From Virgibacillus_R byunsanensis (GTDB lineage: Bacteria > Bacillota > Bacilli > Bacillales > Amphibacillaceae), in contig NZ_JBHTKJ010000007.1 in the NCBI RefSeq assembly GCF_042675965.1, positions 372,001 to 436,000 of the forward strand: DNA of 64,000 bases. The letters are read 5' to 3'. Positions within the stretch are counted from its first letter, which is position 1. Each line of letters opens with the position of its first letter. Of this stretch, positions 26,028 through 35,228 are shown in pieces. The notes beneath the pieces were generated by a model. It searched no databases. It saw nothing but the letters and a program-made list of their open reading frames with translations, and was not told the origin of the DNA. A program made the position numbers and the translations under genes.

Positions 26028-27558
26028 AATTTTTGATACAACGTTACGTGATGGTGAGCAATCACCAGGTGTTAACCTTAACCAACTGGAGAAATTGGAA
26101 ATTGCAAAACAGCTGGAACGATTCGGTGTTGATCGCATTGAGGCAGGGTTTCCTGCTTCCTCCAAAGGAGAGTTTAATGCAGTAAAAATGATTGCGGAAA
26201 CGCTTCAAGAAACATCAATAACAGGTTTAGCAAGAACGGTGAAATCTGATGTCGATACGGCCTGGGAAGCGTTGAAAAGTGCTTCAGAGCCATGTTTGCA
26301 TCTTTTCCTGGCAACCTCACCCATTCATATGACCTATAAATTGAAGAAGACACCTGAGCAAGTTATTGAAACGGCAGTAAGTATGGTTGCGTATGCCAGA
26401 GAAAAGTTTCCACAAGTTGAGTTTTCGGCGGAAGATGCATCCAGGTCCGATTGGAATTTTCTAGCACAAATCATTGAAGAGGTTATTGATGCTGGGGCTA
26501 CTGTCATTAATTTGCCGGATACAGTCGGATATACGACCCCACTTGAATACGGGAATTTGTTCCGATTTGTAAAGGAAAACGTACCCAATATAGATCGAGT
26601 CAGTCTTTCATGTCATTGCCATAATGACTTGGGAATGGCTGTTGCTAATTCGATTGCAGCAGTGGAAAATGGTGCAACACAAGTGGAAGGTACTATTAAT
26701 GGGATTGGAGAACGAGCTGGAAATGCTGCATTGGAAGAACTGGCAGTCGCTTTAAGGATCCGTTCTGATCAATACCCATATACGACAAATTTAAGATTGA
26801 ATGAGATTAAGCGTACGAGTGATTTAGTTGCCAAATTAACCGGTATGTATGTGCAGGCAAATAAAGCAGTTGTTGGGCGTAATGCATTTTCTCATGAGTC
26901 TGGTATTCATCAGGATGGCGTTTTAAAAAATAAAGAAACCTATGAAATTATCACACCTGAAATGGTCGGGGTAACAGCGAACACCTTGTTCCTTGGAAAA
27001 CACTCAGGTCGTCATGCTTTTAAAGATAAAGTACACGAACTTGGCATTGATCTTTCTGAGGATAAATTAAAAGAAGCATTTAGCTTGTTTAAACAGTTAA
27101 CAGATCATAAAAAAGAAGTAACAGATGACGATTTATATACGATTCTAATGGAAATTCAAACAGATACCTCAACCGTCCATAAGTATAAATTGGAGATGTT
27201 TCAGGTTCAATATGGTACTGCTAACATCCCGACTGCAACAGTTTCACTGAATACACCAAGTGGAAGTACCGTACAAACAGCTTGCACTGGTCAGGGGAGT
27301 GTTGAAGCACTGTACAAAACAATGGATGCATTAATTGAGGAGGAATTAAAGTTAGTAGATTACCAGCTTAATTCAGTAGGGCGTGGCAAGGATGCCCTTG
27401 CAGAATCCCATGTTCAACTCGTTGTTAATGGAAAAACGATGAATGGAAGAGGAACTGCCCAGGACGTTTTGGAAGCTTCTGCAAATGCGTTTTTAAATGC
27501 AGTGAATCGTTATATGATCCAACAGAAATCCTCCAAACAGGAGAAAGCAGTAAAATAA
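26014..27558 (+). CDS. leuA: 2-Isopropylmalate synthase
   Basis: 514 residues. The N-terminal HMGL-like barrel begins FDTTLRDGEQSPG and has the metal motif HCHNDLGMA. The C-terminal LeuA dimer domain, which binds leucine for feedback inhibition, follows from about residue 390. It condenses acetyl-CoA with 2-oxoisovalerate, the committed step to leucine. Its start lies inside ilvC, with AAAGGATG as ribosome site. Confidence 0.95.
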   Translation: MSKIKIFDTTLRDGEQSPGVNLNQLEKLEIAKQLERFGVDRIEAGFPASSKGEFNAVKMIAETLQETSITGLARTVKSDVDTAWEALKSASEPCLHLFLATSPIHMTYKLKKTPEQVIETAVSMVAYAREKFPQVEFSAEDASRSDWNFLAQIIEEVIDAGATVINLPDTVGYTTPLEYGNLFRFVKENVPNIDRVSLSCHCHNDLGMAVANSIAAVENGATQVEGTINGIGERAGNAALEELAVALRIRSDQYPYTTNLRLNEIKRTSDLVAKLTGMYVQANKAVVGRNAFSHESGIHQDGVLKNKETYEIITPEMVGVTANTLFLGKHSGRHAFKDKVHELGIDLSEDKLKEAFSLFKQLTDHKKEVTDDDLYTILMEIQTDTSTVHKYKLEMFQVQYGTANIPTATVSLNTPSGSTVQTACTGQGSVEALYKTMDALIEEELKLVDYQLNSVGRGKDALAESHVQLVVNGKTMNGRGTAQDVLEASANAFLNAVNRYMIQQKSSKQEKAVK

Positions 27559-27584
27559 CAAAATAAAAATAAGGAGGAAAGAGT

Positions 27585-28691
27585 ATGAACAAGCAAATTA
27601 TTCTACTTCCGGGTGATGGTGTTGGAACGGAAATTATGGAGTCGGCAAAGCTTGTGTTAAATGCGGTTGCTAGTGAATTTGGCCATAGCTTTGCGCTTCA
27701 TCAACATGCAATTGGTGGAGATGCCATTGACCAATATGGCACACCTTTGCCTAACGAAACAATTAAGGCATGTCAGCAAGCAGATGCTATTTTGCTCGGA
27801 GCTGTAGGTGGACCAAAATGGGATTCTCTACCGGCTAATCTGAGACCAGAGAAAGGCTTACTGGGAATTCGGAAATCGTTAGGATTATTTGCTAATTTAC
27901 GTCCTGTTAAAGGTTTTACATCTTTATTGCATGCCTCACCACTAAAAGAGAGTGTGATTAAAGGCAGTGATATTTTAATCATTCGTGAACTGACAGGTGG
28001 GCTTTATTTTGGAAAGCCTAGTGAACGGCGTGAAAATGGAAATGCTGTTGTTGATACACTTTATTATCAGCGAAGTGAAATGGAGCGGATTATTGATAAA
28101 GCATTTCAAAGTGCACAAATCAGAAGGAAACACCTGACATCTGTTGATAAAGCGAATGTATTAGAATCGAGTCGAATGTGGCGGGAAATCGTGAATGAAA
28201 AAAGCAAGGACTATCCGGATGTTACCGTAGAGCACCTGCTTGTTGATGCTGCAGCAATGAAGCTTGTCACACAGCCTAACCAGTTTGATGTCATGGTTAC
28301 GGAAAATCTGTTTGGTGATATTTTAAGTGACGAAGCTTCTGTTTTAACAGGGTCTTTAGGAATGCTGCCATCTGCTAGTATTCGTTCAGATGGGGTAGGT
28401 CTTTATGAACCTGTTCATGGTTCAGCGCCTGACATTGCTGGACTTGGAATTGCTAATCCATTAGGTATGATTTTATCAGTTGCCATGATGCTTAGACATA
28501 CGTTCCATTTGGAAGAGGAAGCAACAGAAATTGAGCAGGCGGTTCATGAAACGTTGAGGCAAGGTTATTACACACCTGACTTGCATATAAAAGGTGGTAA
28601 ACAAGTATCAACTAAGGAAATGACGGCGATTGTAGTAGAAAATATGACAACCAAAAGTGTTTCAGACAGTATTTGCAGTATGTATTCCTAA
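27585..28691 (+). CDS. leuB: 3-Isopropylmalate dehydrogenase
   Basis: 368 residues. Typical segments are LLPGDGVGTEI, the substrate loop RELTGGLYFG, the catalytic Lys/Tyr region and NLFGDILSDEAS. It oxidatively decarboxylates 3-isopropylmalate with NAD. Start ATG 27585 follows AAGGAGGAAAG, 26 bp after leuA. Confidence 0.95.
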   Translation: MNKQIILLPGDGVGTEIMESAKLVLNAVASEFGHSFALHQHAIGGDAIDQYGTPLPNETIKACQQADAILLGAVGGPKWDSLPANLRPEKGLLGIRKSLGLFANLRPVKGFTSLLHASPLKESVIKGSDILIIRELTGGLYFGKPSERRENGNAVVDTLYYQRSEMERIIDKAFQSAQIRRKHLTSVDKANVLESSRMWREIVNEKSKDYPDVTVEHLLVDAAAMKLVTQPNQFDVMVTENLFGDILSDEASVLTGSLGMLPSASIRSDGVGLYEPVHGSAPDIAGLGIANPLGMILSVAMMLRHTFHLEEEATEIEQAVHETLRQGYYTPDLHIKGGKQVSTKEMTAIVVENMTTKSVSDSICSMYS

Positions 28692-28710
28692 TGTGTGGAG
28701 GTGTTAGAAA

Positions 28711-30117
28711 ATGGGAAAACCGAAAACAATTATTGAAAAAATCTGGGATAAACATGTGGTCCACGAGGAAGAAGGGACACCGGATTTATTGTATATTGAT
28801 TTGCATCTAGTTCATGAAGTAACCTCTCCTCAGGCATTTGAGGGGTTACGTTTAAATAATCGAAAAGTACGGCGTCCAGATTTAACGTATGCAACGGTGG
28901 ACCATAATGTACCAACTAGAAATAGGGATGTTATCAACGATCAAACTGCTAAAAAGCAAATGGAAACATTGAAAAAGAACTGCGTCGAGAATGGTATTAC
29001 ATTAGCGGATATGTATCACCCTGACCAAGGAATTGTGCATGTAATTGGTCCAGAGCTCGGACTAACACAACCAGGAAAAACAATTGTGTGTGGGGATAGT
29101 CATACTTCCACACATGGAGCGTTTGGTGCGCTAGCTTTTGGAATCGGTACTAGTGAAGTGGAGCATGTATTGGCCACGCAATCACTATGGCAGGAACGTC
29201 CGAAGACCCTAAATGTGCAGGTGGAAGGTAATCTCGGAACAGGGGTAACTGCAAAGGATTTAATTCTAGCTATTATTGCTAAGTTTGGCGTGCGGTTTGG
29301 AACTGGGTATGTAATCGAATATACGGGTGAAGCGGTTCGGAACTTATCGATGGACGAACGGATGACTGTATGTAACATGTCGATTGAAGCGGGAGCTAGA
29401 GCAGGATTGATTAGTCCAGATGAAAAAACGATTGAATTTTTAGAAGGAAGAGTTCATGTTCCTTCCGGGGAAGCCTTTACAGAAATTGCTGATACTTGGA
29501 GAGACCTTGCTACTGATGATGGTGCTGCTTATGATAAAACCGTAACGATCAAAGCAGAAGAGATTGAACCACAAGTATCATGGGGAACAAATCCAGGAAT
29601 GTGTGTACCGGTTAGTGGAACTACCCCAGATTTGAGCCAAGTAGAATATAAGGAAGATGTTGTTCGAGCACTGGATTATATGGGGCTTGATGAAAATCAA
29701 CCGATCACTTCTATTACGATTGATCATGTATTTATTGGGTCTTGTACCAATTCCAGATTAAGTGATTTACAAAAGGCAGCAGCATTTGTTAAAGGGAAAA
29801 AAGTCAATAAGGACGTAAGAGCAATCGTTGTACCTGGTTCATTCAGTATTAAATTACAGGCTGAAAAAGAAGGACTGGATACTATTTTCACAGAGGCAGG
29901 CTTTGAGTGGCGTGAAGCCGGGTGTAGTATGTGTTTAGCGATGAATGACGATATTGTACCACCCGGTGGAAGGTGTGCCTCCACATCCAATCGAAATTTT
30001 GAAGGAAGACAAGGAAATGGAGCGAGAACACACTTAGTGAGTCCAGAAATGGCAGCAGCGGCGGCGATAGAAGGACATTTTGTCGACGTTCGTAAAGTAG
30101 CAGAAGTGCATCAATAG
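28711..30117 (+). CDS. leuC: 3-Isopropylmalate dehydratase, large subunit
   Basis: 468 residues of the aconitase family. Active-site and iron-sulphur motifs are visible: CGDSHTSTHGAFG, the first cluster Cys in GSCTNSR, and the other two in AGCSMCLAMN. It works with LeuD to isomerise 2- to 3-isopropylmalate. Start ATG 28711 follows GTGGAGGTG, 19 bp behind leuB. Confidence 0.95.
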   Translation: MGKPKTIIEKIWDKHVVHEEEGTPDLLYIDLHLVHEVTSPQAFEGLRLNNRKVRRPDLTYATVDHNVPTRNRDVINDQTAKKQMETLKKNCVENGITLADMYHPDQGIVHVIGPELGLTQPGKTIVCGDSHTSTHGAFGALAFGIGTSEVEHVLATQSLWQERPKTLNVQVEGNLGTGVTAKDLILAIIAKFGVRFGTGYVIEYTGEAVRNLSMDERMTVCNMSIEAGARAGLISPDEKTIEFLEGRVHVPSGEAFTEIADTWRDLATDDGAAYDKTVTIKAEEIEPQVSWGTNPGMCVPVSGTTPDLSQVEYKEDVVRALDYMGLDENQPITSITIDHVFIGSCTNSRLSDLQKAAAFVKGKKVNKDVRAIVVPGSFSIKLQAEKEGLDTIFTEAGFEWREAGCSMCLAMNDDIVPPGGRCASTSNRNFEGRQGNGARTHLVSPEMAAAAAIEGHFVDVRKVAEVHQ

Positions 30118-30131
30118 GAGGTGGTATGGAA

Positions 30132-30704
30132 ATGGAAGCTATTCAACACCATAAAGGAATTGTCTATCCTTTAAATCGTACAAATGTGGATACAGATCAG
30201 ATTATTCCGAAGCAATTTCTAAAACGAATTGAACGGACTGGATTTGGCCAATTTTTATTTTATCATTGGCGATTTGATGATGATGGGAATAAACGGGATG
30301 ATTTTAGTTTAAATAAGAAAGCATATGACAATGCTTCGATCATAGTAGCGGGAGAAAATTTTGGCTGTGGTTCTTCTAGGGAACATGCGCCTTGGGCATT
30401 ACTGGATTATGGATTTCGTGTTGTCATAGCACCAAGTTTTGCAGATATTTTTTATAATAATGCATTGAAAAACGGGATTATACCTATTCAAATGAATGGA
30501 GAACAAGTGAATCAGTGGATGAAACGAGCAGAAGAAGGAAAGTTAACGCTAGCGGTTGACTTGGAAAAACAATTGATCGTGGATTCTGCTCAACACGAGG
30601 TACACTTCGATATCCCAGCATACCACAAAGAAAAACTACTAAACGGCTGGGACGAGATAGCACTGACCATGCAACATGAAGAGAAGATAGCAGCATACGA
30701 ATAG
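30132..30704 (+). CDS. leuD: 3-Isopropylmalate dehydratase, small subunit
   Basis: 190 residues from ATG 30132. An ATG six bases earlier (30126) is too close to the AGGAGG site, and MEAIQHHKG fits the family N-terminus. The swivel domain has VDTDQIIPKQFLKRIERTGF and the substrate loop FGCGSSREHAPW. Partner of LeuC. The last base of its TAG stop begins a REP-like repeat that fills the gap to ilvA. Confidence 0.93.
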   Translation: MEAIQHHKGIVYPLNRTNVDTDQIIPKQFLKRIERTGFGQFLFYHWRFDDDGNKRDDFSLNKKAYDNASIIVAGENFGCGSSREHAPWALLDYGFRVVIAPSFADIFYNNALKNGIIPIQMNGEQVNQWMKRAEEGKLTLAVDLEKQLIVDSAQHEVHFDIPAYHKEKLLNGWDEIALTMQHEEKIAAYE

Positions 30705-30743
30705 GTGCCTGTCACTTCTCGGTTTTTAGCGAATGATGTCGAA
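30704..30743 (+). repeat. REP-like repeat, family 1, copy e, overlapping the ilvA start
   Basis: GGTGCCTGTCACTTCTCGG and GATGTCGAA. It begins at the last base of leuD and runs past the tandem ATG codons at 30733 and 30736 that open the ilvA frame. Confidence 0.8.
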
Positions 30744-31755
30744 CAAAATAATTAAGGAGTGTGAGTTAATTGGGAATTGCTTAACGGGTGAAACAATAAG
30801 TGGTGCGATGGGGCGATTAGCACCCATCGTCCACCGAACACCATTGCTAACATCAGCGACAACCAACGAGTTAGTTGGGAAACATGTCTACTTTAAAATG
30901 GAAAACCAACAGAAGACAGGAGCCTTTAAATTTAGAGGGGCAAGTTTTAAACTCATGCAGTTGTCAGGGGAACAATTAAAAAAAGGCGTCATCACTGCCT
31001 CAGCAGGGAATCATGCCCAAGGCGTTGCGCTAGCAGCGGCAAAGCTTGGTGCCCGTGCGACGATATTCATGGCAAAAGGAACACCACTTGCAAAGATTAA
31101 AGCGACAAAAGCATATGGGGCAGAAGTGGTGCTTATAGGCGAAACGTTTCAAGAGGCATATGAAGCTTCTTTAAAAAAACAAATCCAAACTGGTGCTGTC
31201 TATGTTCACCCATTTGATGATTTTGATGTCATGGCTGGTCAAGGAACAATAGCAATGGAAATGCTGCAGCAGGAGAATCAGCTTGATACACTTATTGTAC
31301 CAATTGGTGGTGGTGGACTTATAAGTGGTACAGCAATTGCTGCAAAGTATGTTAATCCAGATATTAAAATAATTGGAGTTCAGGCAACTGGTGCATCCTC
31401 TATGTATGAAAGCTTTCATAAAAATATGGTAAAGAGACTTAAATCAGTTTCTACTATTGCAGAGGGGATAGCTGTTAAGCAGCCTGGTGAAAACACACTT
31501 CCGTTAATTCGGGAATATGTAGATGATATTGTAACCGTTACAGATGAGGAAATTGCTTCTGCTATCGTCTATATGTTGGAGCGGAATAAGACATTGATGG
31601 AAGGGGCAGGAGCAGCAGCACTAGCAGCTTTATTTACACATAATAATAATATTAAGGCAAACCATTGCGGCATCATTGTCAGTGGCGGCAATATGGATAT
31701 TGGAACGATGGCAAAAATTCAAAGACTCGCTGAAAAGCTTCATCACCCGGCTTAA
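30733..31755 (+). CDS. ilvA: Threonine ammonia-lyase, short form without regulatory domain
   Basis: 340 residues of the PLP fold-type II family. The PLP lysine is in GAFKFRGA, and the tetraglycine phosphate loop is IGGGGLISG. It makes 2-oxobutyrate from threonine, feeding isoleucine synthesis. It lacks the C-terminal ACT-like domain of the roughly 420-residue biosynthetic IlvA, so isoleucine feedback inhibition is unlikely. The start is uncertain. ATG 30733 lies in a REP-like repeat without a ribosome site. The only good site, AAGGAG at 30754-30759, points to a non-standard ATT codon at 30769. It could have been recruited from a catabolic TdcB-type gene. Confidence 0.88.
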   Translation: MMSNKIIKECELIGNCLTGETISGAMGRLAPIVHRTPLLTSATTNELVGKHVYFKMENQQKTGAFKFRGASFKLMQLSGEQLKKGVITASAGNHAQGVALAAAKLGARATIFMAKGTPLAKIKATKAYGAEVVLIGETFQEAYEASLKKQIQTGAVYVHPFDDFDVMAGQGTIAMEMLQQENQLDTLIVPIGGGGLISGTAIAAKYVNPDIKIIGVQATGASSMYESFHKNMVKRLKSVSTIAEGIAVKQPGENTLPLIREYVDDIVTVTDEEIASAIVYMLERNKTLMEGAGAAALAALFTHNNNIKANHCGIIVSGGNMDIGTMAKIQRLAEKLHHPA

Positions 31756-31773
31756 TTGTCTTAATAGTAAACA

Positions 31774-31812
31774 AAGCAGATGATCCCTACTTTACAATGG
31801 GATCATCTGCTT
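31774..31812. terminator. Bidirectional terminator between ilvA and tcyC
   Basis: Perfect 14-bp stem AAGCAGATGATCCC/GGGATCATCTGCTT with an 11-nt loop between convergent operons; a T-rich run follows on the minus strand. Confidence 0.85.
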
Positions 31813-31815
31813 GTA

Positions 31816-32565
31816 TTAAGATGGATTTAATATTCGTTGTAAGAATTGTTGAGTTCTTTCTTGTTTAGGTGATTTTAGAACGATTTCCGGAGGGCCTTGT
31901 TCGATAATTCTACCTTCATCTATAAAAATGATCTGATCTGATACTTGCTCAGCAAATTTTAATTCATGCGTCACAATCACCATTGTCCATCCCTCGTTTG
32001 CTAGGTCTTTTATTACCTTCAGTACTTCGCCAACTAATTCTGGATCAAGAGCGGATGTCGGTTCATCAAACAACATTAATTCAGGTTGTATTGCCAGCGC
32101 TCTGGCTATACCTACTCTCTGTTGTTGTCCACCGGAAAGCTGGTGAGGGTAGAGATCCATTTTATCTCCTAAGCCTACTTTATTTAGAAGATTTTCCGCT
32201 AACTCCAGAACTTCCTTTTTAGGTCTTTTTTGAACAATCAAGGGTCCTTCTGTTACATTTTCCAATGCGGTTTTGTGCGGAAACAGATTATATGATTGAA
32301 AAACCATACCAGACCTGCGTTGCAGAGCTGTTACTTCTTTTTTACTCGGTTGTTTACTAAAATCAACTTCTATTCCGTCATGAAAGGCAAAAACTCCATC
32401 ATTAGGCATTTCCAGTGCATTTAAACACCGAAGCAATGTTGTTTTTCCTGAACCGGAAGGGCCAATGATCGTTACTATGTTACCTTTATCTATATCTAAA
32501 TCGACGTCTTTTAAAACTTCTAATTCACCAAAGGCTTTCGTCAACCTTTTTACTGATAAAAACAC
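31816..32565 (-). CDS. tcyC: Cystine ABC transporter ATP-binding protein
   Basis: 249 residues with Walker A GPSGSGKTT, signature LSGGQQQR and Walker B LMLFDEPTSAL, all typical of polar amino acid importers. It powers uptake through TcyB. The assignment to cystine rests on the close match of its binding protein to B. subtilis TcyA. Last gene of the tcyA-tcyB-tcyC operon. Confidence 0.88.
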   Translation of the reverse strand: MFLSVKRLTKAFGELEVLKDVDLDIDKGNIVTIIGPSGSGKTTLLRCLNALEMPNDGVFAFHDGIEVDFSKQPSKKEVTALQRRSGMVFQSYNLFPHKTALENVTEGPLIVQKRPKKEVLELAENLLNKVGLGDKMDLYPHQLSGGQQQRVGIARALAIQPELMLFDEPTSALDPELVGEVLKVIKDLANEGWTMVIVTHELKFAEQVSDQIIFIDEGRIIEQGPPEIVLKSPKQERTQQFLQRILNPS

Positions 32566-32585
32566 TACTTTTCATCCCTCCTTGG

Positions 32586-33287
32586 TTACCGAGCAATATG
32601 TCGTTCCAAACGATTTTCAATCCTATCCTGAATAATGGAAAGGAAAAAACATAATACCCAATACAAGATTGCCGCTTCTATATAGAGCAGCATAAAATCA
32701 TACGTCCTTGCAGCAATTTCCTGAGCCTTTCGAAACAATTCAGTCACTAAAATTAAAGAAGCAAGTGAGGTATCTTTTACTAAACTTATAAATGTATTGG
32801 ATAGTGGTGGAATAGATACTCTGGTTGCTTGCGGTAAAATGATCCGCTTTAAAGCCTGACCATAGCTCATCCCAATCGTATGGCTTGCTTCCCACTGCCC
32901 TTTTGGTACAGATAAGATAGATGCCCGAATAATCTCAGATGCGTATGCTCCTACATTAAGTGAAAAAGCAATGATCGCACTAGGAAATGGATCAATTGTT
33001 AATCCAATGCTACCCAATCCAAAAAAGATAATAAACAGTTGAACAAGTAATGGGGTTCCCCTTATGGCTGATACAAAGACTCTAGCAGGAAATGTAAAGT
33101 AAATACGGTTGGAAAGACGCATGATAGCGGTGATTAACGCTAAAAATAATCCCAGTGTAAAAGAAATTAAGGTAAGCGGAATCGTGTATTTAATTCCCCC
33201 TTGAATCATGGGCCAAAGGGAGTTTTTGAATAACTCCCATCCTCCCATATCAGCTGTTATCGTTAATAAAAGATCACTTGGATACAT
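32586..33287 (-). CDS. tcyB: Cystine ABC transporter permease
   Basis: 233 residues from ATG 33287 (a TTG nine bases upstream is possible). Five or so membrane helices of the HisM type, with the ATPase-contact EAA loop in GASHTIGMSYGQALKRIILP. It overlaps the end of tcyA by 14 bp, so translation is probably coupled. Confidence 0.87.
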   Translation of the reverse strand: MYPSDLLLTITADMGGWELFKNSLWPMIQGGIKYTIPLTLISFTLGLFLALITAIMRLSNRIYFTFPARVFVSAIRGTPLLVQLFIIFFGLGSIGLTIDPFPSAIIAFSLNVGAYASEIIRASILSVPKGQWEASHTIGMSYGQALKRIILPQATRVSIPPLSNTFISLVKDTSLASLILVTELFRKAQEIAARTYDFMLLYIEAAILYWVLCFFLSIIQDRIENRLERHIAR

Positions 33288-34092
33288 CTTCGCCAAACCA
33301 CTTCTCAGAGATTTCCGCTAACGTTCCATCTTCTTTCATAGCCTCTAATTGTTCGTTGAAAGCTTCTACTAATTCCGCGTTGCCTTTGTTAAATGCGAAA
33401 GCTGTTTCTGATGCATCTCCTTCACGTACGGCAATTTTAACACCTGAATCAGGTTGTTGGTTCATATAATCAAGTACTGCTAATCTGTCATTTACAGTAA
33501 GTTCCACACGATCTTGTTTAATTAATTCAATGGATTGTGCTAACCCTTCTACCTGGACAAGTTCAGCACCATTTTCTTCAGCAATAGTAGCAAAATTACT
33601 TGTTAGTGATTGGGCTGATTGCTTTCCTTCTAAGTCTGCAAAAGAAGTTACATCTGTGTTAGCCTCTGGCACTACAACTACAGCAGATGATACGGTATAT
33701 GGATCTGAAAAATCATAGTTTTCTAGGCGGTCTGGATTAATACCCACCTGATTAGCAATGACATCAAAGCGCTCTGCATTTAAACCAGCGAACATAGAGT
33801 CCCATTGTGTCTCTTCGAAATCAACTTCAATTCCCATCCGATCTGCAATTTCTCTCATCACTTCTACATCGTACCCAGTTAACTCATCTTCTTCGTTATG
33901 AAACGTATAAGGAGCATACGTACCTTCTGTGCCTACTGAAATAACTCCGTCTTCGATAATTTGATCATGAAGATTTGTTTCTTCACTATCTCCGTTATCC
34001 CCATTTGAAGCGGAATCTTCTCCATCGCCTGTTCCGCATGCTGCTAAAATTAATATAAGTCCAATCATTAATGTCCATAGTCCTTTTTTCAT
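33274..34092 (-). CDS. tcyA: Cystine ABC transporter substrate-binding lipoprotein
   Basis: 272 residues from ATG 34092, chosen because GGAGG lies ten bases upstream and the signal peptide begins here. Lipobox LAAC with Cys19. The family-3 binding protein has GTEGTYAPYTFHN, TGYDVEV, FEETQWDSMFAGLN, GKQSAQSLTSN and the C-terminal EKWFGEDVSK, all close to B. subtilis TcyA. It binds cystine outside the membrane. Often controlled by sulphur regulators; I see no S-box upstream. Confidence 0.88.
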   Translation of the reverse strand: MKKGLWTLMIGLILILAACGTGDGEDSASNGDNGDSEETNLHDQIIEDGVISVGTEGTYAPYTFHNEEDELTGYDVEVMREIADRMGIEVDFEETQWDSMFAGLNAERFDVIANQVGINPDRLENYDFSDPYTVSSAVVVVPEANTDVTSFADLEGKQSAQSLTSNFATIAEENGAELVQVEGLAQSIELIKQDRVELTVNDRLAVLDYMNQQPDSGVKIAVREGDASETAFAFNKGNAELVEAFNEQLEAMKEDGTLAEISEKWFGEDVSK

Positions 34093-34249
34093 GTTGTCAA
34101 AACCTCCAATTATTTTATTAGGGACAAAACCCAAGTAATCGTATCGGGATTTAAATGCCAGTTTGATTATAACCTCACATGGAGTTCCATGTAAAGTAAA
34201 TAAATTGCTACTTTTTTATAGTTCCCAACTGCAGAATTTTTATGGGGAG

Positions 34250-34290
34250 GGTGCCTGTCACTTCCCGGTTTATGTCATATCCTGTTGAAT
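34250..34290 (+). repeat. REP-like repeat, family 1, copy f
   Basis: GGTGCCTGTCACTTCCCGG, TTTATGTCATATCC and TGTTGAAT. The only copy between two minus-strand genes, still in plus orientation. Confidence 0.75.
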
Positions 34291-34309
34291 GGTATTTCTA
34301 GTTAAAAAG

Positions 34310-34346
34310 AACATCCCCTAAGGCTTTTAAAGCCTTAGGGGATGTT
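34310..34346 (-). terminator. Terminator of the hydratase-like gene
   Basis: Perfect 18-bp inverted repeat around CCCCTAAGGCTTT/AAAGCCTTAGGGG, followed on the minus strand by CTTTTTAA. Confidence 0.85.
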
Positions 34347-34356
34347 AGCTAAACTA

Positions 34357-35127
34357 TTAAATGACGTGAAGGCTAACGTTTCCAATACCTTCATATTCTA
34401 CTTGATATTTCCCTTTTTCCAGCACTTTAGGAAGAATAAATGTACCGGATGAAATGATCATTCCTTTTTCGATCTTACGTCCACTTTTGGCTAGTTCTTC
34501 CATAAGCCATTTTATTGCATGAACTGGATTTCCAAGGACTTCAGATGAGGGACCCTGAGCAATTTCTTCTCCGTCCAACTTTAAAATAGCGTTCACAGAG
34601 TTTAATTGTTCGAATGTTATTCCCTTTACAGATTCTCCTACAACTATTTTACCTGCAACTGCACTATCGGCAATAACTTGCCCCAAGCTAACCTTAGGGA
34701 ACCAGTCGGTGAAACGGGAATCAGGAATTTCAAGACCAGGTGCTATCCTCATTTTTTGAAGAATTGTCTCTTGGTCATCAGTGATAGATAGATTCTCATT
34801 GGCAATAAACATTAGCTCAATTTCAATCAATGGAGAAAGCATCTTATCTAATTCAATCGTACCGTTAGAAAGACTCGTGTCGGTTAAAGCTCCATAAAGG
34901 GGTGTTGTTGCATTAAACAATTGTTGTGTTTCTGGACTTGTTAAACTAATTTTGTAACCGATAAGATTATCCTGATTAGTTGCCACTTTTCTATCCGTAA
35001 TTTGATGCTGAATTTCGTAAGCAGTTGATTTTTCAATATCAGCTGGAATGTCTTCTTTAGATATGGGTTTTTTAGAATCGTAGGCGTTAAAGAGTTTTTC
35101 AGTAAAATTATGTAGTTTGTGTTGCAT
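34357..35127 (-). CDS. 2-Keto-4-pentenoate hydratase-like protein (MhpD/FAH superfamily)
   Basis: 256 residues from ATG 35127, preceded by GGGAGG with seven-base spacing. It matches the hydratase/decarboxylase branch of the fumarylacetoacetate hydrolase superfamily. Metal-binding Glu residues lie in LSPLIEIELMF and GLEIPDSRF, and GNPVHAIKWL is a typical late motif. Such enzymes hydrate 2-hydroxypenta-2,4-dienoate in aromatic meta-cleavage. No other aromatic genes are near, so the substrate is open. Single gene next to an insertion sequence. Confidence 0.8.
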   Translation of the reverse strand: MQHKLHNFTEKLFNAYDSKKPISKEDIPADIEKSTAYEIQHQITDRKVATNQDNLIGYKISLTSPETQQLFNATTPLYGALTDTSLSNGTIELDKMLSPLIEIELMFIANENLSITDDQETILQKMRIAPGLEIPDSRFTDWFPKVSLGQVIADSAVAGKIVVGESVKGITFEQLNSVNAILKLDGEEIAQGPSSEVLGNPVHAIKWLMEELAKSGRKIEKGMIISSGTFILPKVLEKGKYQVEYEGIGNVSLHVI

Positions 35128-35228
35128 GGTATTACCTCCCATTTACTTTTTATAGTTTATTATACGGTTTGAGCTATTGGATGTCTATGATCCGTAAATT
35201 GCATGGTTGTTATATTAAAACATTTTAA

